A stretch of 5,299 bases of DNA, from NCBI GenBank assembly GCA_000721275.1, contig JOFO01000107.1, forward strand, positions 1 through 5,299, read 5' to 3'. Shown piece by piece: positions 1 to 5,181 of the stretch. A model generated the notes under the pieces. The model had not been told where the DNA came from, searched no databases, and was given only the letters and a program-made list of their open reading frames with translations. A program made the translations under genes and the position numbers. Source of the DNA: Microtetraspora glauca. Its GTDB lineage: Bacteria; Actinomycetota; Actinomycetes; Streptomycetales; Streptomycetaceae. Within the stretch, counting starts at the first letter, position 1. The number at the start of each line of letters is the position of its first letter.

Positions 1-95
1 AGCACCCCAGACCGTTCGTCTGGACGAAGACCGCCGACGAGATCCTCGACAAAGTCGCCGCCTACTGCCGACGAATCTCTGACTCAGATCACTAG
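1..95 (+). mobile_element. Right end of an IS630-family insertion sequence (partial, runs off the window)
   Basis: The first ~95 bases encode the extreme C-terminus of an IS630-type transposase and stop at a CTAG tetranucleotide (92-95), after which urtA coding sequence resumes. IS630/Tc1-mariner elements insert at TA dinucleotides, often within CTAG, and duplicate the TA, so the TA at 93-94 is the likely boundary. The last bases before it should be the right terminal repeat, which overlaps the end of the transposase gene. The left end, the left repeat and the other target copy lie outside the window, so completeness and activity cannot be judged. Confidence 0.75.
3..95 (+). CDS. IS630-family transposase, C-terminal fragment (5' end outside window)
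   Basis: Reading from base 3 gives 30 codons and a TAG stop at 93-95. The peptide contains RPFVWTKTADEILDKVAAYC followed by RRISDSDH. The FVWTKTADEIL block and the R-I-S-D-S-x-H ending are typical of the C-terminal tail of actinobacterial IS630-type DDE transposases, after the last catalytic acidic residue. The catalytic DDE core lies upstream and is not visible. The stop codon overlaps the presumed TA target dinucleotide, so the gene apparently uses the very end of the element. The identification is by recalled family resemblance; the tail is short but distinctive. Confidence 0.8.
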   Translation, partial: HPRPFVWTKTADEILDKVAAYCRRISDSDH

Positions 96-152
96 CCGAT
101 CAAGCCGGACCCGTACCTGAAGGGCTACCCCTGGGCCACCGGCCTCTCCTGA
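96..152 (+). pseudogene. urtA: 3' remnant of urtA, urea ABC transporter substrate-binding protein
   Basis: Eighteen codons plus a TGA stop (150-152) encode PIKPDPYLKGYPWATGLS. A P-D-P-(Y/F)-L-(K/E)-G-Y-x-W block is the usual extreme C-terminus of UrtA, the lipid-anchored extracytoplasmic protein that binds urea and delivers it to UrtBC. The position directly upstream of urtB fits the normal urtABCDE order. Sequence upstream of base 96 is not UrtA but the end of an IS630-type transposase, in the same frame and separated by a TAG stop. No start codon or ribosome site is available for the fragment, so as seen here it is non-functional. The rest of urtA may lie beyond the insertion sequence, outside the window, or may have been deleted. 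Confidence 0.8.
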
Positions 153-170
153 CGCGCCCTCCGCACTCCG

Positions 171-205
171 CCCCCCGCTCCCCGCACTCCCCGCTCCCCG
201 TCCCC
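171..205 (-). other. Potential G-quadruplex / i-motif tract in the urtB leader
   Basis: The + strand carries five runs of C (171-176, 180-183, 189-192, 196-199, 202-205) separated by 2-5 nt. The - strand therefore has five runs of four or more G with short loops, which fully meets the usual G-quadruplex pattern; the C-rich + strand could form an i-motif. The tract ends 15 nt before the urtB start codon and lies on the template strand of the operon, so any quadruplex would form in DNA and not in the urtB mRNA. Folding and function are untested, and C-rich leaders arise readily in high-GC genomes. Confidence 0.5.
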
Positions 206-220
206 TTCCGGAGCCGCCTC

Positions 221-1105
221 ATGACGGTCGTCCTCAACCAGTCCTTCACCGGCATCAGCATCGGTGCGGTCCTCCTGCTCGTCGCGCTCGGCCTGACCCT
301 CACCTTCGGGCAGATGGGCGTGATCAACATGGCGCACGGCGAGTTCATCATGGCCGGCGCGTACACGACGTACGTCCTCCAGCAGTCGATCGGCGGCGCC
401 GGCGTCTCGCTGCTGGTCGCCCTGCCGCTGGCCTTCCTGGTCGCCGGCGCCCTCGGGGTGCTCCTCGAAGCGCTGCTCATCCGGCGCCTCTACGCCCGGC
501 CGCTGGACACCCTGCTCGTCACCTGGGGCGTCTCGCTGATGCTCCAGCAGCTCGCCCGGGACGTCTTCGGCGCCCCCAACGTCCAGACCCGCGCCCCCGA
601 CCTCCTCACCGGGAACGTCTCCTTCGCCGGGGTCGCCTTCGCCTCCAACCGGCTGTTCATCCTCGGTCTGGCGCTGCTGTGCGTGCTCGGCCTCGCACTG
701 CTGCTGCGGCTGACGCCGCTGGGGCGCCGCATCCGGGCCGTCGTGCAGAACCGGGACCTCGCCGAGGTGTCCGGCGTCGCCACGGCCGCGGTGGACCGGA
801 CGACGTTCTTCATCGGCTCGGGCCTCGCCGGTGTGGCGGGCGTGGCCCTCACCCTCGTCGGCCCGATCGGGCCGACGATGGGCACGAACGTCATCGTCGA
901 CGCCTTCCTGGTCGTGGTCGTCGGCGGGGTCGCCCAGCTCAGGGGCAGCGTCATCACCGCCTTCGCGCTGGGCGTGCTCCAGTCGGTCGTGGAGTACTCG
1001 ACGACCGTCAGCGTCGCCAAGGTCTTCGTGCTCGTGGCGATCGTCGTCTTCCTCCAGTGGCGACCCCAGGGCCTGTCCACACTGCGCACCCGGAGCCTGG
1101 CATGA
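221..1105 (+). CDS. urtB: Urea ABC transporter permease UrtB
   Basis: This 294-residue inner-membrane permease belongs to the LivH-like family and should form the urea channel with UrtC. It is almost entirely hydrophobic, with about eight predicted membrane segments. The LivH-type motif GQMGVINMAHGEF is at residues 30-42, a UrtB-like block (LLVTWGVSLMLQQLARDVFG) at about 98-117, the cytoplasmic ATPase-coupling loop (GRRIRAVVQNRDLAEVSGV) at 168-186, and the terminal RPQGL at 281-285. The length matches the permease domain of UrtB; some proteobacterial homologues carry a long N-terminal extension that is absent here. The ATG at 221 is preceded by GGAG (210-213) with 7 nt spacing. The stop overlaps the urtC start as ATGA (1102-1105). 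Assignment to urea and not branched-chain amino acids rests on the block at 98-117 and the neighbouring UrtA, UrtD and UrtE signatures. Confidence 0.93.
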   Translation: MTVVLNQSFTGISIGAVLLLVALGLTLTFGQMGVINMAHGEFIMAGAYTTYVLQQSIGGAGVSLLVALPLAFLVAGALGVLLEALLIRRLYARPLDTLLVTWGVSLMLQQLARDVFGAPNVQTRAPDLLTGNVSFAGVAFASNRLFILGLALLCVLGLALLLRLTPLGRRIRAVVQNRDLAEVSGVATAAVDRTTFFIGSGLAGVAGVALTLVGPIGPTMGTNVIVDAFLVVVVGGVAQLRGSVITAFALGVLQSVVEYSTTVSVAKVFVLVAIVVFLQWRPQGLSTLRTRSLA

Positions 1106-2235
1106 CGACGACACTCTCCCCGCCCGGCACCACGGACGTGCCGGCCGCGCCGGCGCGCCTGACCCGGTTCCGCGTTCCCGGGACCTTCCTCCTCGCGGCG
1201 CTCCTCCTCGTCGGCGTGGCGCCCCTGGTCCTCTCCGACTTCCGGCTCAACCTCCTCGCCAAGTACCTGTGCTACGCGATCGTCGCGGTCGGCGTCAGCC
1301 TCGCCTGGGGGCGCGGCGGGCTGCTCGTCCTCGGCCAGGGCGTCTTCTTCGGCCTCGGCGGCTACGCGATGGCGATGCACCTGAAGCTCGCGGACGCCGC
1401 GGCGACCGGGCAGACGCTGCCGGACTTCATGCAGCTGTACGGCACCTCCGACGGGCTGCCGTGGTGGTGGGCGCCGTTCGCGAACCCCGTCTTCGCGCTC
1501 GCGATGACGGTGCTGCTGCCGATGGCGGTCGCCGCCCTGCTCGGGCTCTGCGTCTTCCGGCGGCGGGTGAAGGGCGCGTACTTCGCCCTCCTCAGCCAGG
1601 CGCTCGCGGCGGCCCTGTCCCTGTGGCTGATCGGCCAGCAGGCGACGACCGGGGGCACCAACGGACTCACCGACTTCCAGGGCTTCTTCGGCTACGACCT
1701 CGACGACCCGGTGAACCAGCGGATGGTGTACTTCCTCGTCGCCGCCGCGCTCCTGCTGCTGACGGCGGCGGCCCGGCAGCTGTTCGTCAGCCGTTACGGC
1801 GAGCTGCTGGTCGCCGTGCGGGACGCCGAGGAGCGGGTGCGTTTCCTCGGTTACGACCCGGCCGTGATCAAGCTGGTGGCGTACGTCGGGGCAGCCGGCG
1901 CGGCGGGGCTGGCCGGCGCGCTCTTCGTCCCGGCCGTCGGCATCATCTCGCCCGCCCTGATCGGGATCGTGCCGTCCATCGGTTTCGTCATCGGGGCGGC
2001 GGTCGGCGGGCGGGCCTCGCTGCCGGGCGCGGTGCTCGGCGCGATCGCGGTGGCCTGGGCGCAGAGCAGCCTGTCCGACGCGTTCCCGGCCGCGTGGACC
2101 TATCTGCAGGGCCTGCTCTTCGTCGTGGCCGTCGGATTCCTTCCCGGCGGGCTGGCCTCCCTGGTGTCCGTCGCCCGCCGGCGACGCGCTCGGGCCCGTA
2201 CCGCTCCCCCGACTCCCCCAGGAGGAACCGCATGA
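1102..2235 (+). CDS. urtC: Urea ABC transporter permease UrtC
   Basis: This 377-residue LivM-like permease is the second membrane subunit of the urea importer. After a short cytoplasmic N-terminus, membrane segments begin near residue 28. Motifs typical of UrtC include LNLLAKYLCYAI (49-60), LGQGVFFGLGGYAMAMHL (77-94), LPDFM (106-110) followed by LPWWWAPF (119-126), RRRVKGAYFALLSQAL (153-168), TGGTNGLTDF (183-192), and the EAA-like coupling loop GELLVAVRDAEERVRFLGYD (233-252). The FLPGGL element (346-351) is followed by an arginine-rich, then proline-rich tail (359-377) that looks cytoplasmic. The ATG at 1102 overlaps the urtB stop by 4 nt and has GGAG at 1092-1095, 6 nt upstream. The stop overlaps urtD as ATGA. 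A much longer reading frame opens upstream in this frame, but it overlaps urtB and is ignored. Confidence 0.95.
   Translation: MTTTLSPPGTTDVPAAPARLTRFRVPGTFLLAALLLVGVAPLVLSDFRLNLLAKYLCYAIVAVGVSLAWGRGGLLVLGQGVFFGLGGYAMAMHLKLADAAATGQTLPDFMQLYGTSDGLPWWWAPFANPVFALAMTVLLPMAVAALLGLCVFRRRVKGAYFALLSQALAAALSLWLIGQQATTGGTNGLTDFQGFFGYDLDDPVNQRMVYFLVAAALLLLTAAARQLFVSRYGELLVAVRDAEERVRFLGYDPAVIKLVAYVGAAGAAGLAGALFVPAVGIISPALIGIVPSIGFVIGAAVGGRASLPGAVLGAIAVAWAQSSLSDAFPAAWTYLQGLLFVVAVGFLPGGLASLVSVARRRRARARTAPPTPPGGTA
2220..2225 (+). promoter_or_regulatory. Ribosome binding site of urtD (AGGAGG)
   Basis: A consensus AGGAGG lies inside the last codons of urtC, 6 nt before the ATG at 2232. It is the strongest Shine-Dalgarno sequence in the operon and fixes the urtD start, despite a much longer open frame extending upstream. 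Confidence 0.85.
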
Positions 2236-3035
2236 ACGGCGGCGCACTGACCGTACGCGACCTGCGGGTGACGTTCGACGGGTTCACCGCCGTCGACGGC
2301 GTCGACCTGGACGTCCACCCCGGCGACCTGCGCTTCCTGATCGGCCCCAACGGGGCCGGCAAGACCACCCTCGTCGACGCGATCACCGGTCTCGTGCCCT
2401 CGACCGGGTCGGTCCGCTTCGGGGACCGGGAGCTGCGCGGGAAGCCCGTGCACCGCATCGCCCGGCTCGGCGTCGGCCGCACGTTCCAGACGGCGACGGT
2501 CTTCGAGGAGCTGACCGTGCTGCAGAACCTCGACATCGCGGCGGGCGCGGGGCGCGGGGCGCTGACCCTGCTCAAGCGGCGCAAGGACGTGCCGGAGGCG
2601 GTGACCCGGGCGCTGGAGACCACCGGTCTCACGGCGCTGCGCGACCGGCCGGCCGGGGCGCTGGCCCACGGCCAGAAACAGTGGCTGGAGATCGGCATGC
2701 TGCTCGTCCAGGACGTCCGGCTGCTCCTGCTCGACGAGCCCGTCGCCGGCATGAGCCACGACGAGCGCGAGGCCACCGGCGAACTGCTGCGGCGGGTGAG
2801 CGGGGAACGGACGGTCGTCGTCATCGAGCACGACATGGACTTCATGCGCTCCTACGCCCGCAGCGTCACCGTCCTGCACGGCGGCAGGGTCCTCAGCGAG
2901 GGGTCGGTCGCCGACGTCCAGGCCGACGCCAGGGTGCAGGAGGTGTACCTCGGAAGCGCCTCCGCGGCCGGCGGCGAGGACGCCCCGATCACCGTGCCCG
3001 CCACCGCCACCGCCACCGTCGTCGAAGGGGCGTGA
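2232..3035 (+). CDS. urtD: Urea ABC transporter ATP-binding protein UrtD
   Basis: This 267-residue cytoplasmic ATPase (LivG-like) is one of two that power urea uptake. The Walker A motif GPNGAGKT is at residues 38-45, the Q-loop glutamine is in RTFQ (83-86), the signature is at 144-148, Walker B with catalytic glutamate is LLLLDEP (164-170, E169), and the switch histidine is H200 in IEHDMDFMR. The signature reads LAHGQKQWLEIGM in place of LSGGQ; an L-x-H-G-Q-K-Q-W-L-E-I-G-M block is characteristic of UrtD and a main reason to call this a urea and not an amino-acid transporter. VYLG (238-241), the usual family end, is followed by a 26-residue Ala/Thr/Val tail encoded partly by three tandem GCCACC units (3000-3017). 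The start overlaps the urtC stop; the stop overlaps urtE as GTGA. Confidence 0.95.
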   Translation: MNGGALTVRDLRVTFDGFTAVDGVDLDVHPGDLRFLIGPNGAGKTTLVDAITGLVPSTGSVRFGDRELRGKPVHRIARLGVGRTFQTATVFEELTVLQNLDIAAGAGRGALTLLKRRKDVPEAVTRALETTGLTALRDRPAGALAHGQKQWLEIGMLLVQDVRLLLLDEPVAGMSHDEREATGELLRRVSGERTVVVIEHDMDFMRSYARSVTVLHGGRVLSEGSVADVQADARVQEVYLGSASAAGGEDAPITVPATATATVVEGA

Positions 3036-3733
3036 CCGCCGTGTTGGAGATCCGGTCCCTGCGGGCGGGTTACGCCCGCACCACCGTGCTGCACGAGGTG
3101 ACGGTGACGGTCCCGGAGAACGGCGTGGCAGCCGTCCTCGGCCACAACGGCGCCGGAAAGAGCACCCTGCTCCGGGCCGCCATGGGGGCGATCAGGCCGA
3201 CCGCCGGGATGGTCCTGCTGGACGGCGAGGACATCACCCGCCTCGCCCCGCACCGGCGGGTCGCCCGCGGCATGGCGTACGTCCCCCAGGGCCAGCAGTC
3301 CTTCCCGCACCTCACCACCGCCGAGAACCTGCGGCTCGTCGCCGACGGGCGCCCCGACGGCAGGGAGGCGATCGCGGAGGCCCTGGACCTCTTCCCGGTC
3401 CTGGGTGAACTGTCCGGCCGTCGCGCGGGTCTCCTGTCCGGGGGGCAGCGCCAGCAACTCGCCCTGGCGCGGGCCCTGATCACCCGGCCCCGGGTCCTTC
3501 TCCTCGACGAGCCGACGGAGGGTATCCAGCCGTCCGTCGTCCGCGAGATCGAGGAGGTGATCCTGGCCCTCACCGCCCGCGGCGGTCTGTCGGTGCTCCT
3601 CGTCGAACAGCACGTGGGTTTCGCGATGCGCGCCGCGGAGCGGTACTTCGTGCTGGAGGCGGGCCGCGTCACCTCCTGCGGAGCGGGCGGAACCGGGGCG
3701 GAGACCACGGTGCGCGAGGCTCTGCGCGTGTGA
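3032..3733 (+). CDS. urtE: Urea ABC transporter ATP-binding protein UrtE
   Basis: This 233-residue cytoplasmic ATPase (LivF-like) is the partner of UrtD and the last gene of the operon. Walker A is GHNGAGKST (37-45), the Q-loop glutamine is Q86 in YVPQGQQSFPHLT, the signature LSGGQRQQLALARAL is at 135-149, Walker B is VLLLDEP (155-161, catalytic E160), and the switch histidine is H194 in VEQHVGFAMR. The PTEGIQPS stretch right after Walker B is typical of UrtE. The chosen GTG at 3032 keeps the 4-nt overlap seen at the other two junctions. An alternative GTG at 3041 would begin MLEIRSL, like many UrtE proteins, and lies 10 nt after AAGGGG (3025-3030), so the protein may be three residues shorter. 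The gene converges on the - strand gene ending at 3820. Confidence 0.94.
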   Translation: MTAVLEIRSLRAGYARTTVLHEVTVTVPENGVAAVLGHNGAGKSTLLRAAMGAIRPTAGMVLLDGEDITRLAPHRRVARGMAYVPQGQQSFPHLTTAENLRLVADGRPDGREAIAEALDLFPVLGELSGRRAGLLSGGQRQQLALARALITRPRVLLLDEPTEGIQPSVVREIEEVILALTARGGLSVLLVEQHVGFAMRAAERYFVLEAGRVTSCGAGGTGAETTVREALRV

Positions 3734-3748
3734 CGCCCGGGCGGGAGG

Positions 3749-3763
3749 CTCCGGCGGCCGGAG
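3749..3763. terminator. Candidate bidirectional hairpin terminator between convergent genes
   Basis: Sixteen bases after the urtE stop lies a perfect 6-bp inverted repeat, CTCCGG-CGG-CCGGAG. A second, weaker GAGGAG/CTCCTC pair (3761-3766 with 3781-3786) overlaps it and could form an alternative stem. There is no T-tract on either strand, but actinobacterial terminators often lack one. Placement in the 86-nt gap between two converging genes supports the call; at this GC content short stems also arise by chance. Confidence 0.4.
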
Positions 3764-3819
3764 GAGCGCGCGCAGGCGTCCTCCTCTCAGGTGGTCGCCG
3801 GCGCGCGGTCGCCGAGGGG

Positions 3820-4485
3820 CTACGCGACGGCCGGCACGGTCGTCGCGTCGTCCTGCCCGGCCGCCCAGGGCAGTGCGGCGCACGTGACCAGGAACCAGGG
3901 GTCGTAGGCGTTCAGTTCCCACGTGTCGACCGGGAAGCGGAAGGGCCGCCGACCGCTGGGCCGGCTCGCCTCGTGGCGGAGGTGGAAACGGGTGAGGGCC
4001 GCCCTCAGGCCGGCCTCGGTGCCGAGCTCCGCGTGGGCCCGCGCGGAGAACAGTTCGTCCGCCGCCGCGGCGGCGAGGCCGGGGTGCGACTCCGCGTGCT
4101 CGGCGACGGCGGCGCGGATGAGGGCGCGGGCCCGGCTGGGCGAGTACCGCTTCGCGGTCTGCCCGCCGCCGGAGGCGAGCCGTTCCTCCCAGAAGTGCGG
4201 GTCGACCCGCGCGGCGCGGTCGGAGGTCCGGGCGGTCTCCATCATGTCGGCGCCGTCCCGGTGGAAGGTCCAGCAGCCGAGACCACCGCGCACGACGAGC
4301 GTTCCTGGCCAGGTGACGAGCTCGAAGCCCTTCCACGACGCCTGCGGAAGGTCGAAGAGGAGATGGCGGTAGCCGCCGTCCCTGCGGAGAACCGTCATCG
4401 ACGCGCCCCAGGAGTCGGCCGCGAAGCGGGCCTCGGCCTCGGCGGTCTGCCGCTGGAGCTCGTCGTGCGTGTCGGTCACGTTCAT
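3820..4485 (-). CDS. Conserved protein of unknown function, related to a phage-associated family
   Basis: The 221-residue product has no signal peptide, membrane segment or recognised catalytic motif. From memory it resembles a family common in phage and prophage genomes, with a core Y-R-H-L-x-F, then F-(D/E)-L-(V/I)-T-W-P-G-x-L, a glycine-rich turn and an aromatic-rich strand. Here these are YRHLLFDLP (39-47), FELVTWPGTLVVRGGLGCWTF (55-75, given as family core), and VDPHFWEERL (94-103), matching a (I/V)-(N/D)-P-x-(Y/F)-W-x-E-(K/R)-L element. The C-terminal FPVDTWELNAYDPWFLVTCAALPWA (184-208 region) matches the family's closing F-P-x-x-W-E...F-x-x-(C)-x-A-x-x-W segment. The middle (110-180) is helical and charged. 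The ATG at 4485 has a strong ribosome site; the open frame extends much further upstream (to 4983) but there overlaps the FKBP gene. It lies 194 nt downstream of the FKBP gene on the same strand. Biochemical function is unknown to me. Confidence 0.85.
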   Translation of the reverse strand: MNVTDTHDELQRQTAEAEARFAADSWGASMTVLRRDGGYRHLLFDLPQASWKGFELVTWPGTLVVRGGLGCWTFHRDGADMMETARTSDRAARVDPHFWEERLASGGGQTAKRYSPSRARALIRAAVAEHAESHPGLAAAAADELFSARAHAELGTEAGLRAALTRFHLRHEASRPSGRRPFRFPVDTWELNAYDPWFLVTCAALPWAAGQDDATTVPAVA

Positions 4486-4492
4486 CCGGGCG

Positions 4493-4500
4493 CCTCCCTC
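4493..4500 (-). promoter_or_regulatory. Ribosome binding site of the 221-residue protein gene (GAGGGAGG)
   Basis: On the - strand GAGGGAGG lies 7 nt before the ATG at 4485. It decides the start within a frame that stays open for another ~500 nt upstream. Confidence 0.75.
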
Positions 4501-4645
4501 GTGGTCCAGCGCGCGCCTGTGCGCCGCGCTCCTCTCGTCTGCCCCCGAACCGGCGAGGCACCGGCAGGAGCGACGAGATGGCGCGGAACGAGGGGTACGA
4601 GGAGGTGGAGGCACGCGGGTCGACGCCCTTCCGCCGTGCCGTACG

Positions 4646-4669
4646 CGGGTGTGGAGGCGCCGGCACCCG
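4646..4669 (-). terminator. Candidate hairpin terminator downstream of the FKBP gene
   Basis: Ten bases past the FKBP stop codon, reading on the - strand, is a 6-bp inverted repeat CGGGTG/CACCCG (4664-4669 with 4646-4651) around a 12-nt loop, extendable by one G-U pair. No T-tract follows. The rest of the 194-nt gap (4486-4679) shows no convincing promoter, so the downstream gene may depend on read-through or on a promoter I cannot recognise. Confidence 0.3.
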
Positions 4670-4679
4670 GTCCCGTGCG

Positions 4680-5054
4680 TCAGGCGACCGAGAGGAGGTC
4701 GACCACGAAGACCAGGGTCTCGCCCGGCTTGATGGCCGGCGACGGCGAGCGGTCGCCGTAGGCCAGGTGCGGCGGGATGACCAGCTTGCGCCGGCCGCCG
4801 ACCTTCATGCCCCGCACGCCCATCTCCCAGCCCTTGATGACCTGCTTGCCGCCCAGGGTGAAGACGAAGGGCTCGTCGCGGTTCCACGAGGCGTCGAACT
4901 CCTGGCCGGTGGAGTGGGCCACCCCGAGGTAGTGGACCGTGACCTCGGAGCCCTTGGCGGCCTCGGCGCCGTCCCCGACCCACACGTCCTCGATGTGCAG
5001 ATAGGGGGACGGCCGGCCCTGGGGGGTGTCGATCTGCGGTCGTTCAAGGGCCAT
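4680..5054 (-). CDS. FKBP-type peptidyl-prolyl cis-trans isomerase, small cytoplasmic form
   Basis: This 124-residue single-domain protein should catalyse cis-trans isomerisation of peptidyl-proline bonds; there is no signal peptide, so it is expected in the cytoplasm. Residues lining the FKBP12 active site have clear counterparts: Y42, F53-D54, R59, F63, V72-I73, W76, Y99, I108 and F116. Family blocks include TVHYLGVAHSTGQEFDASW (39-57), VIKGWEMGVRGMKVGGRRKL (72-91) and IPPHLAYG (93-100). The FKBP12 H87 position appears to be proline (about P104), as in many bacterial FKBPs. The ATG at 5054 is preferred over the upstream ATG at 5117 because AGGAG (5061-5065) sits 6 nt before it and the resulting length and N-terminus match Streptomyces FKBPs as I remember them. 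It stands alone between a ModA-like gene and the 221-residue protein gene, all on the - strand. Confidence 0.96.
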   Translation of the reverse strand: MALERPQIDTPQGRPSPYLHIEDVWVGDGAEAAKGSEVTVHYLGVAHSTGQEFDASWNRDEPFVFTLGGKQVIKGWEMGVRGMKVGGRRKLVIPPHLAYGDRSPSPAIKPGETLVFVVDLLSVA

Positions 5055-5060
5055 CGCCCG

Positions 5061-5065
5061 CTCCT
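5061..5065 (-). promoter_or_regulatory. Ribosome binding site of the FKBP gene (AGGAG)
   Basis: AGGAG on the - strand is 6 nt upstream of the ATG at 5054. It favours this start over the in-frame ATG 63 nt further upstream, whose extra 21 residues are not like the FKBP fold. Confidence 0.75.
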
Positions 5066-5100
5066 CGCTCTCGTCGCCGGCCGGCCCTGCCGCCGGCCCG

Positions 5101-5142
5101 CGTTCCTGAGTGATCACTCTCGCACACCGTCGCGCAGGAACG
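5101..5142. repeat. Nested inverted repeat upstream of the FKBP gene
   Basis: An 8-bp perfect inverted repeat, CGTTCCTG (5101-5108) and CAGGAACG (5135-5142), encloses a 26-nt spacer. Overlapping its left arm by one base is a perfect 12-bp palindrome, GAGTGATCACTC (5108-5119). This is the least GC-rich stretch of the 127-nt gap. It lies 47-88 nt upstream of the FKBP ATG, where a promoter or operator would be expected, and also 40-81 nt beyond the end of the ModA-like gene. It could therefore be an operator, a terminator stem, or chance. No clear -10/-35 pair was recognised. Confidence 0.5.
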
Positions 5143-5149
5143 TGGTGCC

Positions 5150-5172
5150 GGGCCGGGAGGCTCGATCGGCCC
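5150..5172 (-). terminator. Candidate hairpin after the ModA-like gene
   Basis: GGGCCG (5150-5155) pairs with CGGCCC (5167-5172) across an 11-nt loop. A competing 5-bp stem CGGCC/GGCCG (5167-5171 with 5176-5180) lies right at the stop codon. Either could end transcription of the ModA-like gene, but both stems are short and purely G/C, so the evidence is weak. Confidence 0.25.
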
Positions 5173-5181
5173 GTCGGCCGG

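Noticed and set aside
490..2247. Long - strand open frame (585 codons) opposite urtB and urtC
   Set aside because: It is antisense to two well-recognised permeases, is rich in Arg/Gly/Asp/Pro as expected for a shadow frame in GC-rich DNA, and shows no family motif.
221..3733. Branched-chain amino acid transporter (livHMGF) instead of urea transporter
   Set aside because: The UrtA-like tail upstream, the LAHGQKQWLEIGM signature in UrtD, PTEGIQPS in UrtE and the LPDFM/LPWWW segment in UrtC together fit the urea branch of this superfamily better.
3793..3814. Direct repeat GGTCGCCG (3793-3800 and 3807-3814)
   Set aside because: Two short G/C-rich copies in a convergent gap are expected by chance at this base composition, and no site context was recognised.
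2852..4666. Long - strand open frame (604 codons) spanning urtE and the 221-residue protein gene
   Set aside because: It is antisense to urtE and in a different frame from the conserved - strand gene at 3820-4485; low-complexity Arg/Gly-rich composition marks it as a shadow.
3730..4761. + strand open frame (343 codons) starting just before the urtE stop
   Set aside because: It runs antisense to the conserved gene at 3820-4485, and its translation has no recognisable domain and shadow-type composition.
4486..4983. N-terminal extension of the 221-residue protein by 166 codons
   Set aside because: The extension overlaps the FKBP gene on the same strand in another frame, while the ATG at 4485 has a strong, well-spaced ribosome site and begins a protein of normal composition.
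5055..5117. Longer FKBP form starting at the ATG at 5117
   Set aside because: The extra 21 residues are not FKBP-like, the ATG at 5054 has AGGAG 6 nt upstream, and the shorter product has the usual length. The upstream ATG also lies beside the palindrome at 5108-5119.
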